NCBI RefSeq assembly: GCF_030068475.1
Contig: NZ_JAQOSP010000006.1
Coordinates: 62,001-126,000 of the forward strand
Length of the DNA stretch: 64,000 bases
From: Roseofilum acuticapitatum BLCC-M154
Lineage (GTDB): Bacteria; Cyanobacteriota; Cyanobacteriia; Cyanobacteriales; Desertifilaceae
Direction: 5' to 3'
A program made the position numbers and the translations under genes. Numbering within the stretch: position 1 is the stretch's first letter; every line of letters starts with the position of its first letter. A model generated the notes under the pieces. That model was not told the origin of the DNA and ran no database searches. It saw only the letters and a program-made list of their open reading frames with translations. This document shows, one piece after another, positions 1 through 7,152 of this stretch.

Positions 1-1
1 G

Positions 2-1300
2 GGCGAATTTGAGGGCGATCGCTCTTCCTGGTGGACAACCGTTAAACATCGCTGGTATCTTTGGGGACTCAAAACCATCTCGGAAGTCGAGTCTAAGTTA
101 AAAAGACAACTTAAGCAACCGAATTTATCCGTACTCGAACAAGCGATAATTCGCGGACGACTGCGAGAGCTATCAACCGCCCGATGGTGTATTCAGTGGT
201 TGTTAGCCCCCCGCTTAAAAAGCGTAGAATTTCAGAACCTTAGAGAAAATTATCCCCCTGCCAATCCATCCCTAGTTCCTTCTCAGAACCCCATCTTAGA
301 TTTAGATACCCATGAATCTTTAATCCCCATTTCCCCCCGTCAACAGGTTCTCGAAACTACGGCAGCTCATTTACAATTTCAACTCAACAATTTAACCCAC
401 ACTCCCCTAGAACTAGATATCTTAAAAGCCGAAAAACGGCAAGAACTCTTGCAAGTGATTTTAGAAGAAATTGAAGTTCTCCTGCAAGATTTGCAATTTT
501 CCCAGATTAAAGATGCTCAATTAGTCAGCAAAAAAGTAGATTTACTGCAAGATTTGTGGTCAGGGGCGATCGCTCAATTTTTCGGAAAATATTCACGGAT
601 TATGGTCAAAGGGCAAGAAGTGGAAATTGTCCCCATTTTATTACAAGATATAGACCGTATTCAGGCAGAATATTTAGAGAAGATTCCCCTATTCCTAGAG
701 TTAATTAATTATCTGGTCTATGAACTACCCTTAATGATTGATAACCGCTTATATGCAGCCGGAACTCCAGAAGCCCAAAAGCGAGCCGAAATGTTAACCC
801 AAAACTTAATCATTCAGCTCGGAAATGCCGTAGTTAATCCTCTGTTAAATCATTTTGCCGATGTTATAGCCGTTAAACAAATCTTTTACGATCAGCAACT
901 AATTACCAGTCGTAAAATTGAGCGTTTTCGTAATGATTTATCCTGGAGATCTCGACAACAACAGTGGTTAGGGGAACCCAAGGATATTTTTGAAAGCCAA
1001 TATTCCTTACTGGTTTTAGAGGGGCGAGGGATTCAAAAAGTCTCCATTTATGCCCCCAGACGTGAAGAATTAGATCGACTAAAAGGTTGGTCTTTAGGGG
1101 TAACATTAGTCCTTGAAGGTCGAGATGCGATCGCTCCCCGATTGCAAGCCTTAGTGGGTTCAGTCGGTCAAGTTTTAATCTATGTTTTAACCCATATTAT
1201 TGGCAGAGGAATCGGTCTAGTTGCACGGGGAGTGCTGCAAGGAATTGGTAATTCTTGGTCAGACAGTCGCTTAAGTGGCAATGGCGATCGTTCCAAATAG
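2..1300 (+). CDS. DUF3685 (Ycf55-like) protein, 5' end outside window
   Basis: The reading frame is open from base 2, so the N-terminus lies upstream of the window. About 432 codons are visible before the TAG at 1298-1300. The first visible residues are GEFEGDRSSWW. The C-terminal part (VLEGRGIQKVSIYAPRREE, then a hydrophobic Gly-rich tail LIYVLTHIIGRGIGLVARG) resembles the DUF3685 family of cyanobacteria and red-algal plastids (Ycf55-like). The biochemical role of this family is unknown to me. The tail suggests membrane association. In-frame TTG at 200 could be mistaken for a start, but the frame continues upstream without a stop. Family assignment is from recalled sequence pattern, not a search. 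Confidence 0.75.
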   Translation, partial: GEFEGDRSSWWTTVKHRWYLWGLKTISEVESKLKRQLKQPNLSVLEQAIIRGRLRELSTARWCIQWLLAPRLKSVEFQNLRENYPPANPSLVPSQNPILDLDTHESLIPISPRQQVLETTAAHLQFQLNNLTHTPLELDILKAEKRQELLQVILEEIEVLLQDLQFSQIKDAQLVSKKVDLLQDLWSGAIAQFFGKYSRIMVKGQEVEIVPILLQDIDRIQAEYLEKIPLFLELINYLVYELPLMIDNRLYAAGTPEAQKRAEMLTQNLIIQLGNAVVNPLLNHFADVIAVKQIFYDQQLITSRKIERFRNDLSWRSRQQQWLGEPKDIFESQYSLLVLEGRGIQKVSIYAPRREELDRLKGWSLGVTLVLEGRDAIAPRLQALVGSVGQVLIYVLTHIIGRGIGLVARGVLQGIGNSWSDSRLSGNGDRSK

Positions 1301-1373
1301 TTAATATAGCGCTTTGCACTGGCCTAGTTACAAGTTAGAATAGAGAATGTACAACATTTTGAGAGTTTTATAA

Positions 1374-1778
1374 TCACCAAATTGTCTGAATATTAGTTAA
1401 AGCTTGAATTTGCGCGTCGCGGGTGACTAAGGGAAGATTCAAACATAACGCAGTAGCGGCAATAATCCTATCAGGCATATCTGGCACTAAATTGCGAGGA
1501 ATCTGACGCAGAGTTTGTGCTGTTATTAAATTTAGAGGAGCTATTTCTAATCCAGTTCCCGAATCGGATAGAGCATTAATTAGTTGCCCAAATGCTTCTT
1601 CTGGCAATCGATATCTTTCCACTAGATAGCCTACTTCTACCACAGAAATTGCGGACACATAAATCAGATCGCCTCCTGTAGATACAGTATCCAAAGCATT
1701 CATTGCTGCTGGCGATAATCGAGTATGATCGCGCAAATACCAGATAATTGTATGAGTGTCAGCTACAACGGCTGTCAT
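1374..1778 (-). CDS. vapC: VapC-type PIN-domain toxin
   Basis: Encodes a PIN-domain ribonuclease of the type II toxin-antitoxin class. Starting at ATG 1778 gives MTAVVADTHTIIWYL, which places the first catalytic Asp as in the family. Other expected acidic residues are visible: Glu in SVVEVGYL, Asp in MPDRIIAATAL and Asp in VTRDAQI. An upstream in-frame start (1808) would add ten residues overlapping the antitoxin and is less likely. The start ATG overlaps the stop of the upstream antitoxin gene (TAATG), indicating translational coupling. Length (134 aa) is usual for VapC. The toxin looks intact. Confidence 0.88.
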   Translation of the reverse strand: MTAVVADTHTIIWYLRDHTRLSPAAMNALDTVSTGGDLIYVSAISVVEVGYLVERYRLPEEAFGQLINALSDSGTGLEIAPLNLITAQTLRQIPRNLVPDMPDRIIAATALCLNLPLVTRDAQIQALTNIQTIW

Positions 1779-2002
1779 TAAAAATCCTCTCTCGGAAAAT
1801 TTCCCCACATTTCCTTTCTAGCTTGGGCGATATCTTCTTCCGTAATATTGATATCTAAATTATCCCACATCCCTTTAACACTTTTTATCGGTTTTTTAGG
1901 AAGAATTTTTTGTTGAAGAAACTCAGCAAAATCTAAAACTTCTTGTTGCTTATCTGGGGGCAATGTCCGCAACTTATCTAAAACTGCTTGCTCTAAATTC
2001 AT
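1778..2002 (-). CDS. DUF2281-type antitoxin (VapB-like)
   Basis: 74-residue protein beginning MNLEQAVLDKLRTLPPDKQQ, the typical opening of DUF2281 proteins, which are small antitoxins paired with PIN toxins in cyanobacteria. The N-terminal half (LPPDKQQEVLDFAEFLQQK) is predicted helical; the C-terminal half (WDNLDINITEEDIAQARKEMW) is acidic and likely wraps the toxin. Its stop overlaps the start of the vapC gene downstream, so the two form a coupled operon read leftward. An AT-rich stretch of about 200 bases upstream (2003-2201) should hold the promoter; I cannot place it precisely. Confidence 0.85.
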   Translation of the reverse strand: MNLEQAVLDKLRTLPPDKQQEVLDFAEFLQQKILPKKPIKSVKGMWDNLDINITEEDIAQARKEMWGNFPREDF

Positions 2003-2201
2003 AGGTAATTTTTCTCCGCAATTCCACCTAAAAAAACATATTTTTGCTGACCGATATTAACCTACTAGAATTACACTCCCTACAATAATTATAGGATGAT
2101 CGGTCATTAAGGTCTACCTCCTCGTCTGGGGGTCTGGTATTTGGGCTTGTTGATTCATGGCAGATTCTAATTTTGTTTGGTTTCAGAAATGCTTGCCTCA
2201 A

Positions 2202-2600
2202 TTAATAATTATCATCTTGAAAAATTTGCAAAGCCAAATTAAAGGGATGTTCTGTCGATCGAGTCAGTAAAATCTCGTGAGCTAAATCAATAAATGAATG
2301 GTCTAGCTGTGATTCAGGTTTGATCAATTTACTCGCAGGATAACGTTCTGGGTTGATATTTCCCTCTTCCGTAAACCCCGTTTCTATTCCTTGATCTTTA
2401 TGCCAAGTTAAGCACTTTCCCCTTAAGGTAAACTGAAACCAAATCAGTTCTTGATGCTGAAGGTCAAAAAAGACATCAAAATAAGGTTCATCCCCTTGAT
2501 ACCAAAAGCGTAAAATCCCCCGATCTTGGTCAAATCTTAATAAATTTTGGCGAATGGGTCTTAAAGACAAGCCAAGTTTTTGAATACGATCGCGAGTCAT
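2202..2600 (-). CDS. conserved hypothetical protein
   Basis: About 132 residues from MTRDRIQKLG at 2600. In-frame ATGs also exist at 2609 and 2648, and none has a clear ribosome binding site; the first 16 residues of the longest form are hydrophobic and unlike the rest, so I chose the inner start. The body is rich in aromatic residues (FWYQGDEPYFDVFFDLQHQE, then LIWFQFTL), suggesting a compact beta-rich fold. I do not recognise a characterised family. No membrane segment is needed if the inner start is used. It is transcribed away from the thioredoxin-fold gene to its right, with a divergent promoter region between. Confidence 0.6.
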   Translation of the reverse strand: MTRDRIQKLGLSLRPIRQNLLRFDQDRGILRFWYQGDEPYFDVFFDLQHQELIWFQFTLRGKCLTWHKDQGIETGFTEEGNINPERYPASKLIKPESQLDHSFIDLAHEILLTRSTEHPFNLALQIFQDDNY

Positions 2601-2756
2601 AATTAGCATAGAAAATACAAATACATTAACAGGAAAAGGGTAAACCATGAGAATGGTAACTCAGAAATTGGCTCGGAGAATTGACCGAAAGTATGGTAGC
2701 CTTTGTGTAATCCTATAGTTCCTTATCCATTGAGTGTGTTGGGAATCCGTAATAAA

Positions 2757-3341
2757 ATGCTATTGAATCAGATTGAGCGATGGAAACAGACGTTCGTGAG
2801 TGGATGTTTGTTGCTGATGGTACTGTGTATTACTTGGTTCTTGGGTTTAGGGACACCACAGGCGATCGCCGGAATGAACCAAGATACCTTTGATGGTAAT
2901 ATTTTTGCTCTGTACGGGGGCAACGGTTCCCTTGTTCCCCCCAGAGTTGAGTTTGAAGATTCCCTAAAACGAGACCAGGCAACCTTATTGGTGTTCTATC
3001 TTGATGATAGCCGAGATTGCAAGCAGTATGCGTCAGTCGTCTCCCAGCTTCAGGCCTATTATGGTCGTATTGTAGATTTTGTGCCCCTGAGTGTGGATCA
3101 AATTATCTTTGATTCGAGTAAAGATACCACTAAAGCTGCCTACTACTATAAAGGCAAAGTTCCCCAAACTGTCCTCTTCAATCCCCAAGGTCAAGTCGTC
3201 TTTGAAGCGACGGGTAATGTCCCCTTTGAAAGAGTTGATGATGCTTTACGGGATTTATTTGATTTTCCTCCCAGAGAAAATACTCAACCCCGTGTTCCCA
3301 GAGCGGTGAATGAACTGAATACGGAGTTAGCTCCGAATTAA
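2757..3341 (+). CDS. Thylakoid lumen thioredoxin-fold protein, likely PSI accumulation factor family
   Basis: Start chosen at ATG 2757 (MLLNQIERWKQ); a TTG at 2703 extends the frame but is unlikely. Residues about 12-37 form a signal or anchor segment (CLLLMVLCITWFLGLGTPQ) ending near AIAG, so the rest should be in the lumen or periplasm. The mature part contains DGNIFALYGGNGSLVPPRV and LLVFYLDDSRDCKQYASVVSQ, followed by a cis-Pro-like KVPQTVLF, which is a thioredoxin-like fold with one Cys rather than CxxC. This pattern matches what I recall as the cyanobacterial 'thylakoid membrane photosystem I accumulation factor' family. The lack of CxxC argues against dithiol oxidoreductase activity. 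Confidence 0.72.
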   Translation: MLLNQIERWKQTFVSGCLLLMVLCITWFLGLGTPQAIAGMNQDTFDGNIFALYGGNGSLVPPRVEFEDSLKRDQATLLVFYLDDSRDCKQYASVVSQLQAYYGRIVDFVPLSVDQIIFDSSKDTTKAAYYYKGKVPQTVLFNPQGQVVFEATGNVPFERVDDALRDLFDFPPRENTQPRVPRAVNELNTELAPN

Positions 3342-3366
3342 TGTTTTTGAACCATATGACTTGATT

Positions 3367-3394
3367 GTAGGGGCGAACGGCCGTTCGCCCCTAC
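3367..3394. terminator. Perfect 28-bp palindrome between convergent genes
   Basis: GTAGGGGCGAACG pairs exactly with its mirror half (CGTTCGCCCCTAC) across a GC centre. It lies between the converging genes ending at 3341 and 3413, so it probably ends transcription from both sides. A relative with the same GTAGGGGCGAA arms and a CATT loop occurs at 7085-7112, which marks this as a dispersed repeat family used at gene ends. Confidence 0.65.
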
Positions 3395-3412
3395 TGAACC
3401 CTCTGCCATGCT

Positions 3413-4561
3413 TTAGCTTAAAACTTTGCAGGCTGCGGTTACCCCTGCACCAGGAGTGAAACCGGTATCTCCTAAGATTTGCAAACTACTTTCTAGGGCA
3501 GAAATACAGGTGAGAATATCGCGATCGCCCACAAATCCTAAATGACCGATACGGAAAATTTTACCCTTCAAATGGTCTTGTCCACCCGCTAAAGCAATAT
3601 TAAACTGTTTCCGCATAGTTGAACGGATTTGTTCTGTATCTACCCGATCCGGTGCAACTGCGGTGACTGCGGGACTTGCCGCTTCATCGGGGGCAAATGT
3701 GGGCAGATTCAAGGCTTTTACGGCTGCACGAATGGCAGATTTCGAGCGTTGATGACGACTAAAAATATTCTCTAATCCCTCCTCTTTGAGCATCTGCAAA
3801 GCTACTTGTAAACCATAAAATAGATTGACAGGGGGGGTAAAAGGATTACTATTTTTAGCCGCCGATTTGCGATACATGCCCAAATCTAAATAGAATTTGG
3901 GTAAAGTGGCACTCTGATAAGCATCCCAAGCTTTAGAACTGACGGAGACAAATCCTAAACCGGGAGGAATCATATACCCTTTCTGGGAACCGGATGCCAC
4001 CACATCTAACCCCCATTCATCAATAGGGACGCTAATTGCGCCTAAACTGGTGACTGCATCCACCATGATTAGGGCTTCTCCATGGGTTTTCACATAGCGG
4101 TTAATGGTTTCTAAGTCATTGAGTACCCCTGTCGAGGTTTCAGAATGGGTGATAATTACCGCTTTAATTTGCTTTTGGGTATCTGCTTCGAGTTTTTCCC
4201 GGAAGGCTTCCGGATCGAGTGGTTGTCCCCATTCAGCGCTAATGACCTCTACATCTAGGTTGTAGGCTTTGGCGACTTTTGCCCAACGTTCGCCAAATTT
4301 ACCATTATCTCCGACCAGAACGCGATCGCCTGCACTCAAGAAGTTAATAATACCGGCTTCCATGGCTGAGGTTCCGCTACCCGCGACGATTAGCACATCA
4401 TTCTGGGTTTGGTGTAACCACTTGAGGTTTTCGGTCACCTCTTTCATAATCAAGCTAAAGTCGCCACTGCGATGACCAATAATGGGTTTAGCCATCGCTA
4501 ACAGCACTGGATCGGGCACTGGAGTAGGGCCGGGAATCATTAACATTAAGCTGTCATCCAT
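3413..4561 (-). CDS. Alanine/serine--glyoxylate aminotransferase (class V)
   Basis: PLP-dependent class V aminotransferase that converts photorespiratory glyoxylate to glycine using alanine or serine as amino donor. The sequence opens MLMIPGPTPVPDPVL with the family's IPGPT motif and GHRSGDF. The PLP-binding Lys is about residue 194 in SGSQKGYMIPPGLGF, and the cofactor Asp is in LIMVDAVTSLGA (about residue 168). Length (382 aa) is standard. The same family has been annotated historically as the 'soluble hydrogenase 42 kDa subunit' in cyanobacteria; that name is misleading. It belongs functionally with glcE/glcF-like genes, gcvP and gcvH elsewhere in this window. Transcribed as a single gene, leftward, ending at the palindrome at 3367-3394. 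Confidence 0.93.
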   Translation of the reverse strand: MDDSLMLMIPGPTPVPDPVLLAMAKPIIGHRSGDFSLIMKEVTENLKWLHQTQNDVLIVAGSGTSAMEAGIINFLSAGDRVLVGDNGKFGERWAKVAKAYNLDVEVISAEWGQPLDPEAFREKLEADTQKQIKAVIITHSETSTGVLNDLETINRYVKTHGEALIMVDAVTSLGAISVPIDEWGLDVVASGSQKGYMIPPGLGFVSVSSKAWDAYQSATLPKFYLDLGMYRKSAAKNSNPFTPPVNLFYGLQVALQMLKEEGLENIFSRHQRSKSAIRAAVKALNLPTFAPDEAASPAVTAVAPDRVDTEQIRSTMRKQFNIALAGGQDHLKGKIFRIGHLGFVGDRDILTCISALESSLQILGDTGFTPGAGVTAACKVLS

Positions 4562-4795
4562 GGGGTTTTGTCCTCAAATTTTTATTGGGCGATCTTCTAT
4601 CGTACAAGGAAATGGGAGAGTGGGGAGAGGGAGAGGAGAGAGACAGCCCTATCAACCAGTGGGGTTTGCTTGAAGAGTCGCTAATTTGCCCTAATGAGTA
4701 AATTGCTACGGGCTAAAAATTCTGCTGCTAAACTTTTTACCGCCTGATTCCAGTTTAACCCCGGAAAATTGCGTAAAATCTCTAGTCATTGGGTG

Positions 4796-4947
4796 GCGAT
4801 CGCCACCCGTGCAAAGAAACCGGGTTTCTGGTTTGACCTCGATAGGAGGCAGCATCCCCCTCAAGCGATCGCCACCCGCGCAGAGAAACCGGGTTTGTGG
4901 CTCAACCTCGATAGGAGGCAGCATCCCCAGGGAGAAACCCGGTTTCT
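4796..4947. repeat. AGAAACCNGGTTTCT palindromic repeats, including a tandem pair
   Basis: Cores occur at 4815-4829, 4884-4898 (one mismatch) and 4933-4947. The first two sit inside a tandem unit of roughly 65-68 bases, each reading GATCGCCACCCG, core, then CTCGATAGGAGGCAGCATCC. Related cores occur at about 5646-5660, 5689-5703 and 6508-6522, bracketing the toxin-antitoxin genes here. Frames running through them on both strands are not genes. Confidence 0.8.
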
Positions 4948-5138
4948 AAATCCTATGACGACTCAGAAGCTAGGGGGTTAAGATAGGATCGAGCGAATTG
5001 AGTATAATTATGTCAAACTATACGATTACTTTATCTGAGAAAACTTACCACTCCCTCCTAGAAGTTGTCGAAAAACAAGGCTTAACTCCTGAAGCTTGGA
5101 TAGTGGCTCAACTTCCTAAGCCACAGCCGGAAGACCCT
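4933..5138 (+). repeat. Segmental duplication, copy 1
   Basis: From the AGAAACCCGGTTTCT core through the first ~43 codons of the antitoxin gene, this stretch is repeated at 5689-5885 with only scattered changes. Shared landmarks are CTATGACGAATCAGAAGCTA-like upstream DNA, GATAGGATCGAGCGAATTGA and the coding start of the antitoxin. This copy keeps an ATG start at 5010. Confidence 0.85.
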
Positions 5139-5234
5139 TGGCAGGTGATGTTTGATGCTCTTCAGGAGTTCCCGGAGGATCTTCAGATTGAGCGCGATCG
5201 CTCGTTGCCGATGGAACGAGAGCCAATGAAATGA
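5010..5234 (+). CDS. Antitoxin of a VapBC pair
   Basis: 74-residue protein (MSNYTITLSEKTYHSLLEVV...). I chose ATG 5010 over the in-frame TTG at 4998. The N-terminus (NYTITLSEKTYHSLLEVVEK) looks like a short strand followed by a helix, as in ribbon-helix-helix antitoxins; the C-terminus is acidic (EFPEDLQIERDRS). Its stop overlaps the next gene's start by four bases (ATGA at 5231-5234), so it is coupled to the PIN toxin. The first 43 or so residues are nearly identical to the protein encoded at 5711-6061, showing that the gene's 5' part has been duplicated. Confidence 0.8.
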   Translation: MSNYTITLSEKTYHSLLEVVEKQGLTPEAWIVAQLPKPQPEDPWQVMFDALQEFPEDLQIERDRSLPMEREPMK

Positions 5235-5629
5235 AAATTTTGCTCGATACAGATATTTGTATTTATACCATTAACCGTAGAGACCCAAAACTCTTGGAAC
5301 GGTTACGAGCCTATTCTATTGGAGAAGTGGGCATATCAGCCATTACTTATGCTGAGTTGCGCTTTGGGGTTGAAAATAGTGGCCGTGCCCAAGAAAATAT
5401 TGACCGATTAGAACGTTTTCTACTGCCTCTGGAAATTGTCCCATTTGATGAAGCAGCAGGAGTTTGTTATGGACGAGTAAGGACTGAACTTAAAAGAACC
5501 GGCTTGATGATTGGCAACAATGATCTGTTGATTGCCAGCCATGCTTTGAGTTTAAATGTGGCGATCGCCACGAATAATGTGCGCGAATTTAGCCGCGTAC
5601 CCAATCTTCAGGTTGAACAATGGACGTAA
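5231..5629 (+). CDS. vapC: VapC-type PIN-domain toxin
   Basis: 132-residue PIN ribonuclease, MKILLDTDICIYTINRR. The conserved acidic residues are present: Asp in LLDTDICIY, Glu in TYAELRFG, Asp in GNNDLLIASHAL, and the NNVREFSRVPNL ending found in canonical VapC proteins that cleave initiator tRNA or rRNA in other bacteria. The target here is unknown. Translationally coupled to the antitoxin by an ATGA overlap. Length is normal and no damage is visible, so this pair looks functional. Confidence 0.9.
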   Translation: MKILLDTDICIYTINRRDPKLLERLRAYSIGEVGISAITYAELRFGVENSGRAQENIDRLERFLLPLEIVPFDEAAGVCYGRVRTELKRTGLMIGNNDLLIASHALSLNVAIATNNVREFSRVPNLQVEQWT

Positions 5630-5688
5630 TCATATGACGTGCAGAGAAACCAGGTTTGTGAGGGAAGCAGCGATCGCCACCCGCACGC

Positions 5689-5885
5689 AGAAACCAGGTT
5701 TCTAGACCCTATGACGAATCAGAAGCTAGGGGTTAAGATAGGATCGAGCGAATTGAGTACAATTATATCAAATTATACAATTACTTTATCGGAGAAAACT
5801 TACCACTCCCTGCTAGAAGTTGTAGAAAAACAAGGCTTAACTCCTGAAGCTTGGATTATCGCTCAACTTCCTAAACTTCAGCCCG
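5689..5885 (+). repeat. Segmental duplication, copy 2
   Basis: Second copy of the segment at 4933-5138. Differences that matter: the run of five G in copy 1 (AGCTAGGGGG) is four here, which opens an upstream frame, and the ATG that starts the antitoxin in copy 1 is ATA here. Similarity fades after the codons for IAQLPK. Confidence 0.85.
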
Positions 5886-6061
5886 ATCATCAGTTTAAGC
5901 CAATTCATAGCGATCGCCACCTGAGAACAATACAGCAACAAAAACTAAAGAGTTTTCCAGAAACGACGTTGAATGAAGTCGCAGGATGTCTCAAATACGA
6001 AGGAATTCCGAAAACGCTTGACGACTTAGAAGACGCTATTCGTCAAGGGCTTGAGGAATGA
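5711..6061 (+). CDS. Chimeric antitoxin-like protein (duplicated N-terminus, AbrB-type C-terminus)
   Basis: The first half repeats the 5010 antitoxin (ISNYTITLSEKTYHSLLEVV). The original start codon is ATA, so translation would have to begin at ATG 5711 (MTNQKLGVKIGSS) or at TTG 5753. The C-terminal part, TLNEVAGCLKYEGIPKTLDD then LEDAIRQGLEE, closely resembles the tail of AbrB/SpoVT-type antitoxins (..AGCLKY.G..KT..EME.AI..). The protein therefore looks like a fusion of two antitoxin halves, made when the duplicated segment landed in another antitoxin gene. The stop overlaps the next start (ATGA at 6058-6061). Whether it is expressed is uncertain; it may be decaying. Confidence 0.55.
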   Translation: MTNQKLGVKIGSSELSTIISNYTITLSEKTYHSLLEVVEKQGLTPEAWIIAQLPKLQPDHQFKPIHSDRHLRTIQQQKLKSFPETTLNEVAGCLKYEGIPKTLDDLEDAIRQGLEE

Positions 6062-6156
6062 GTCAACACCTAAAACCAGTTGAGTGGATTGGCAGTTCTC
6101 TTGAGGGCTTAAACGCGCTAAAGAACATTATTCAGAGAATTACACGAACTAAGTAG
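6058..6156 (+). pseudogene. Truncated HigB/Gp49-like toxin remnant
   Basis: A 32-codon frame (MSQHLKPVEWIGSSLEGLNA...) opens with the sequence typical of HigB/phage Gp49-like toxins (KPVEWIGSSL.DL.A) and stops after LKNIIQRITRTK. Full toxins of this family are about 110 residues, so roughly the last 80 are missing. It starts in an ATGA overlap with the upstream gene and lies 7 bases before an intact HigA-type antitoxin gene, the normal toxin-then-antitoxin order of this family. I read it as a dead toxin whose antitoxin survives. Confidence 0.6.
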
Positions 6157-6163
6157 GAAAACC

Positions 6164-6487
6164 ATGAATCAACCCATCGAAGTGCAAACCGGAAGTAGCA
6201 ATGTATTTGCAGATTTAGAGTTAGAAAACTCTGAGGAATTACTGGTTAAGGCAGAATTAGCGCACAGAATTAGTAGTATTATCGCTGGCCAAAATATGAC
6301 TCAAGCTGAAGTGGCAACATTGCTAGAGATCGATCAGCCTAAAGTGTCAGCATTAGTTAATGGAAAGCTATCCGGTTTTTCTGCAACCCGGTTATTTCGG
6401 TTTTTAAATACATTGGGTCAGGATGTGGAAATCGTAGTGAAACCCAAGTCTTGCACAGAAGCTCAAACACGGGTAGTCCCGTTGTAG
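6164..6487 (+). CDS. higA: HigA-type helix-turn-helix antitoxin
   Basis: 107-residue XRE-family protein. The HTH is clear in the middle (NMTQAEVATLLEIDQPKVSA then LVNGKLSGFS), and the end LFRFLNTLGQDVEIVVKPK is typical of HigA partners of Gp49-like toxins. ATG 6164 follows an AGGAAA-like ribosome binding site at 6155-6160. The first 25 residues (MNQPIEVQTGSSNVFADLEL) include the NVFADLEL.N sequence common in this subfamily. The toxin partner just upstream is truncated, so this is an orphan antitoxin that may still act as a repressor. The last ten residues are followed directly by a dispersed repeat, which may have changed the C-terminus. Confidence 0.82.
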   Translation: MNQPIEVQTGSSNVFADLELENSEELLVKAELAHRISSIIAGQNMTQAEVATLLEIDQPKVSALVNGKLSGFSATRLFRFLNTLGQDVEIVVKPKSCTEAQTRVVPL

Positions 6488-6489
6488 GC

Positions 6490-6640
6490 GATCGCCCCCC
6501 ACACGCAGAAACCAGGTTTCTAACCCAATACCTCCACCAGAAGGCTAGGGTGGGCTTTTTTACAGCCAGAGAATTGATGATTTTCCCCGATCGCGAAGCG
6601 AAACGGAGTTTTATCGGCTTGCCCACCCTACAACGCTTCG
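6490..6640. repeat. Repeat cluster: AGAAACCAGGTTTCT core and TAGGGTGGGC inverted repeat
   Basis: An AGAAACCAGGTTTCT palindrome lies at 6508-6522. Further right, TAGGGTGGGC (about 6546-6555) and GCCCACCCTA (about 6619-6628) form an inverted repeat around a GATCGCGAAGCGAAACGGAG interior, a pattern seen in small non-autonomous cyanobacterial repeats. No gene is supported here. Confidence 0.6.
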
Positions 6641-7045
6641 TTAAAAGTCGTACTCCCCTTTGAGTTGTTCTGGCTTGATGGGGATTGAATAGCACTTCTT
6701 CATAATTGGCTCCACCTGCTCTTGAGCGTTTCTCTTGGTTCCTACAAGCATCTCTAGTTCAGTGCCCCTGGATATTGCTTGTAATGTTGCGTATATGTTT
6801 GACCAATTCAGATTGATAGTCATGGTTCTATCACGGAAAGATAAGTCTATGTTAGGTACGGCTGTAACTTTGTCGTCTTCTGATGGAGGCTCCCGTTTAT
6901 AGCGACTCATGATTTCGGCTAACTCTGAGATATAGATGCGGGTGAGTTCAGTAGCGCAATCGCGATCGCCGACAACGCCCTCAAGAAAATCAGTGAGCAT
7001 CCCCTTAATTGTTGTCAGTCTGGCTCGGTTCGTTTCATTAAGCAT
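6641..7045 (-). CDS. Hypothetical protein
   Basis: 134-residue protein starting MLNETNRARLTTIKGMLTDF. It is mostly helical by composition in the first half, with a beta-like stretch (NIDLSFRDRTMTINLNWS) in the middle. No signal peptide or membrane segment is visible. I do not recognise the family. The frame is long for this GC content, has ordinary codon use and contains one HIP1 site (GCGATCGC), consistent with a resident gene. It is bounded by repeats on both sides (6490-6640 and 7085-7112), so it belongs to the same accessory patch as the toxin-antitoxin genes. Confidence 0.6.
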   Translation of the reverse strand: MLNETNRARLTTIKGMLTDFLEGVVGDRDCATELTRIYISELAEIMSRYKREPPSEDDKVTAVPNIDLSFRDRTMTINLNWSNIYATLQAISRGTELEMLVGTKRNAQEQVEPIMKKCYSIPIKPEQLKGEYDF

Positions 7046-7084
7046 CAGTTCCTTCTACCCGTTGCTGGTGTGTTTCCAAAATCT

Positions 7085-7112
7085 GTAGGGGCGAAACATT
7101 TTTCGCCCCTAC
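7085..7112. terminator. Hairpin with GTAGGGGCGAAA arms
   Basis: GTAGGGGCGAAA (7085-7096), loop CATT, TTTCGCCCCTAC (7101-7112): a 12-bp perfect stem downstream of gcvP (leftward), so it likely terminates that gene. Same arms as the palindrome at 3367-3394. Confidence 0.65.
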
Positions 7113-7152
7113 ATGCCATCTTATCACCCAGTTTCTACTGACTTTCTATCCC

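Noticed and set aside
4706..4981. Frames on both strands across the AGAAACCNGGTTTCT repeats
   Set aside because: Both are built from repeat DNA and give repetitive peptides without any family pattern.
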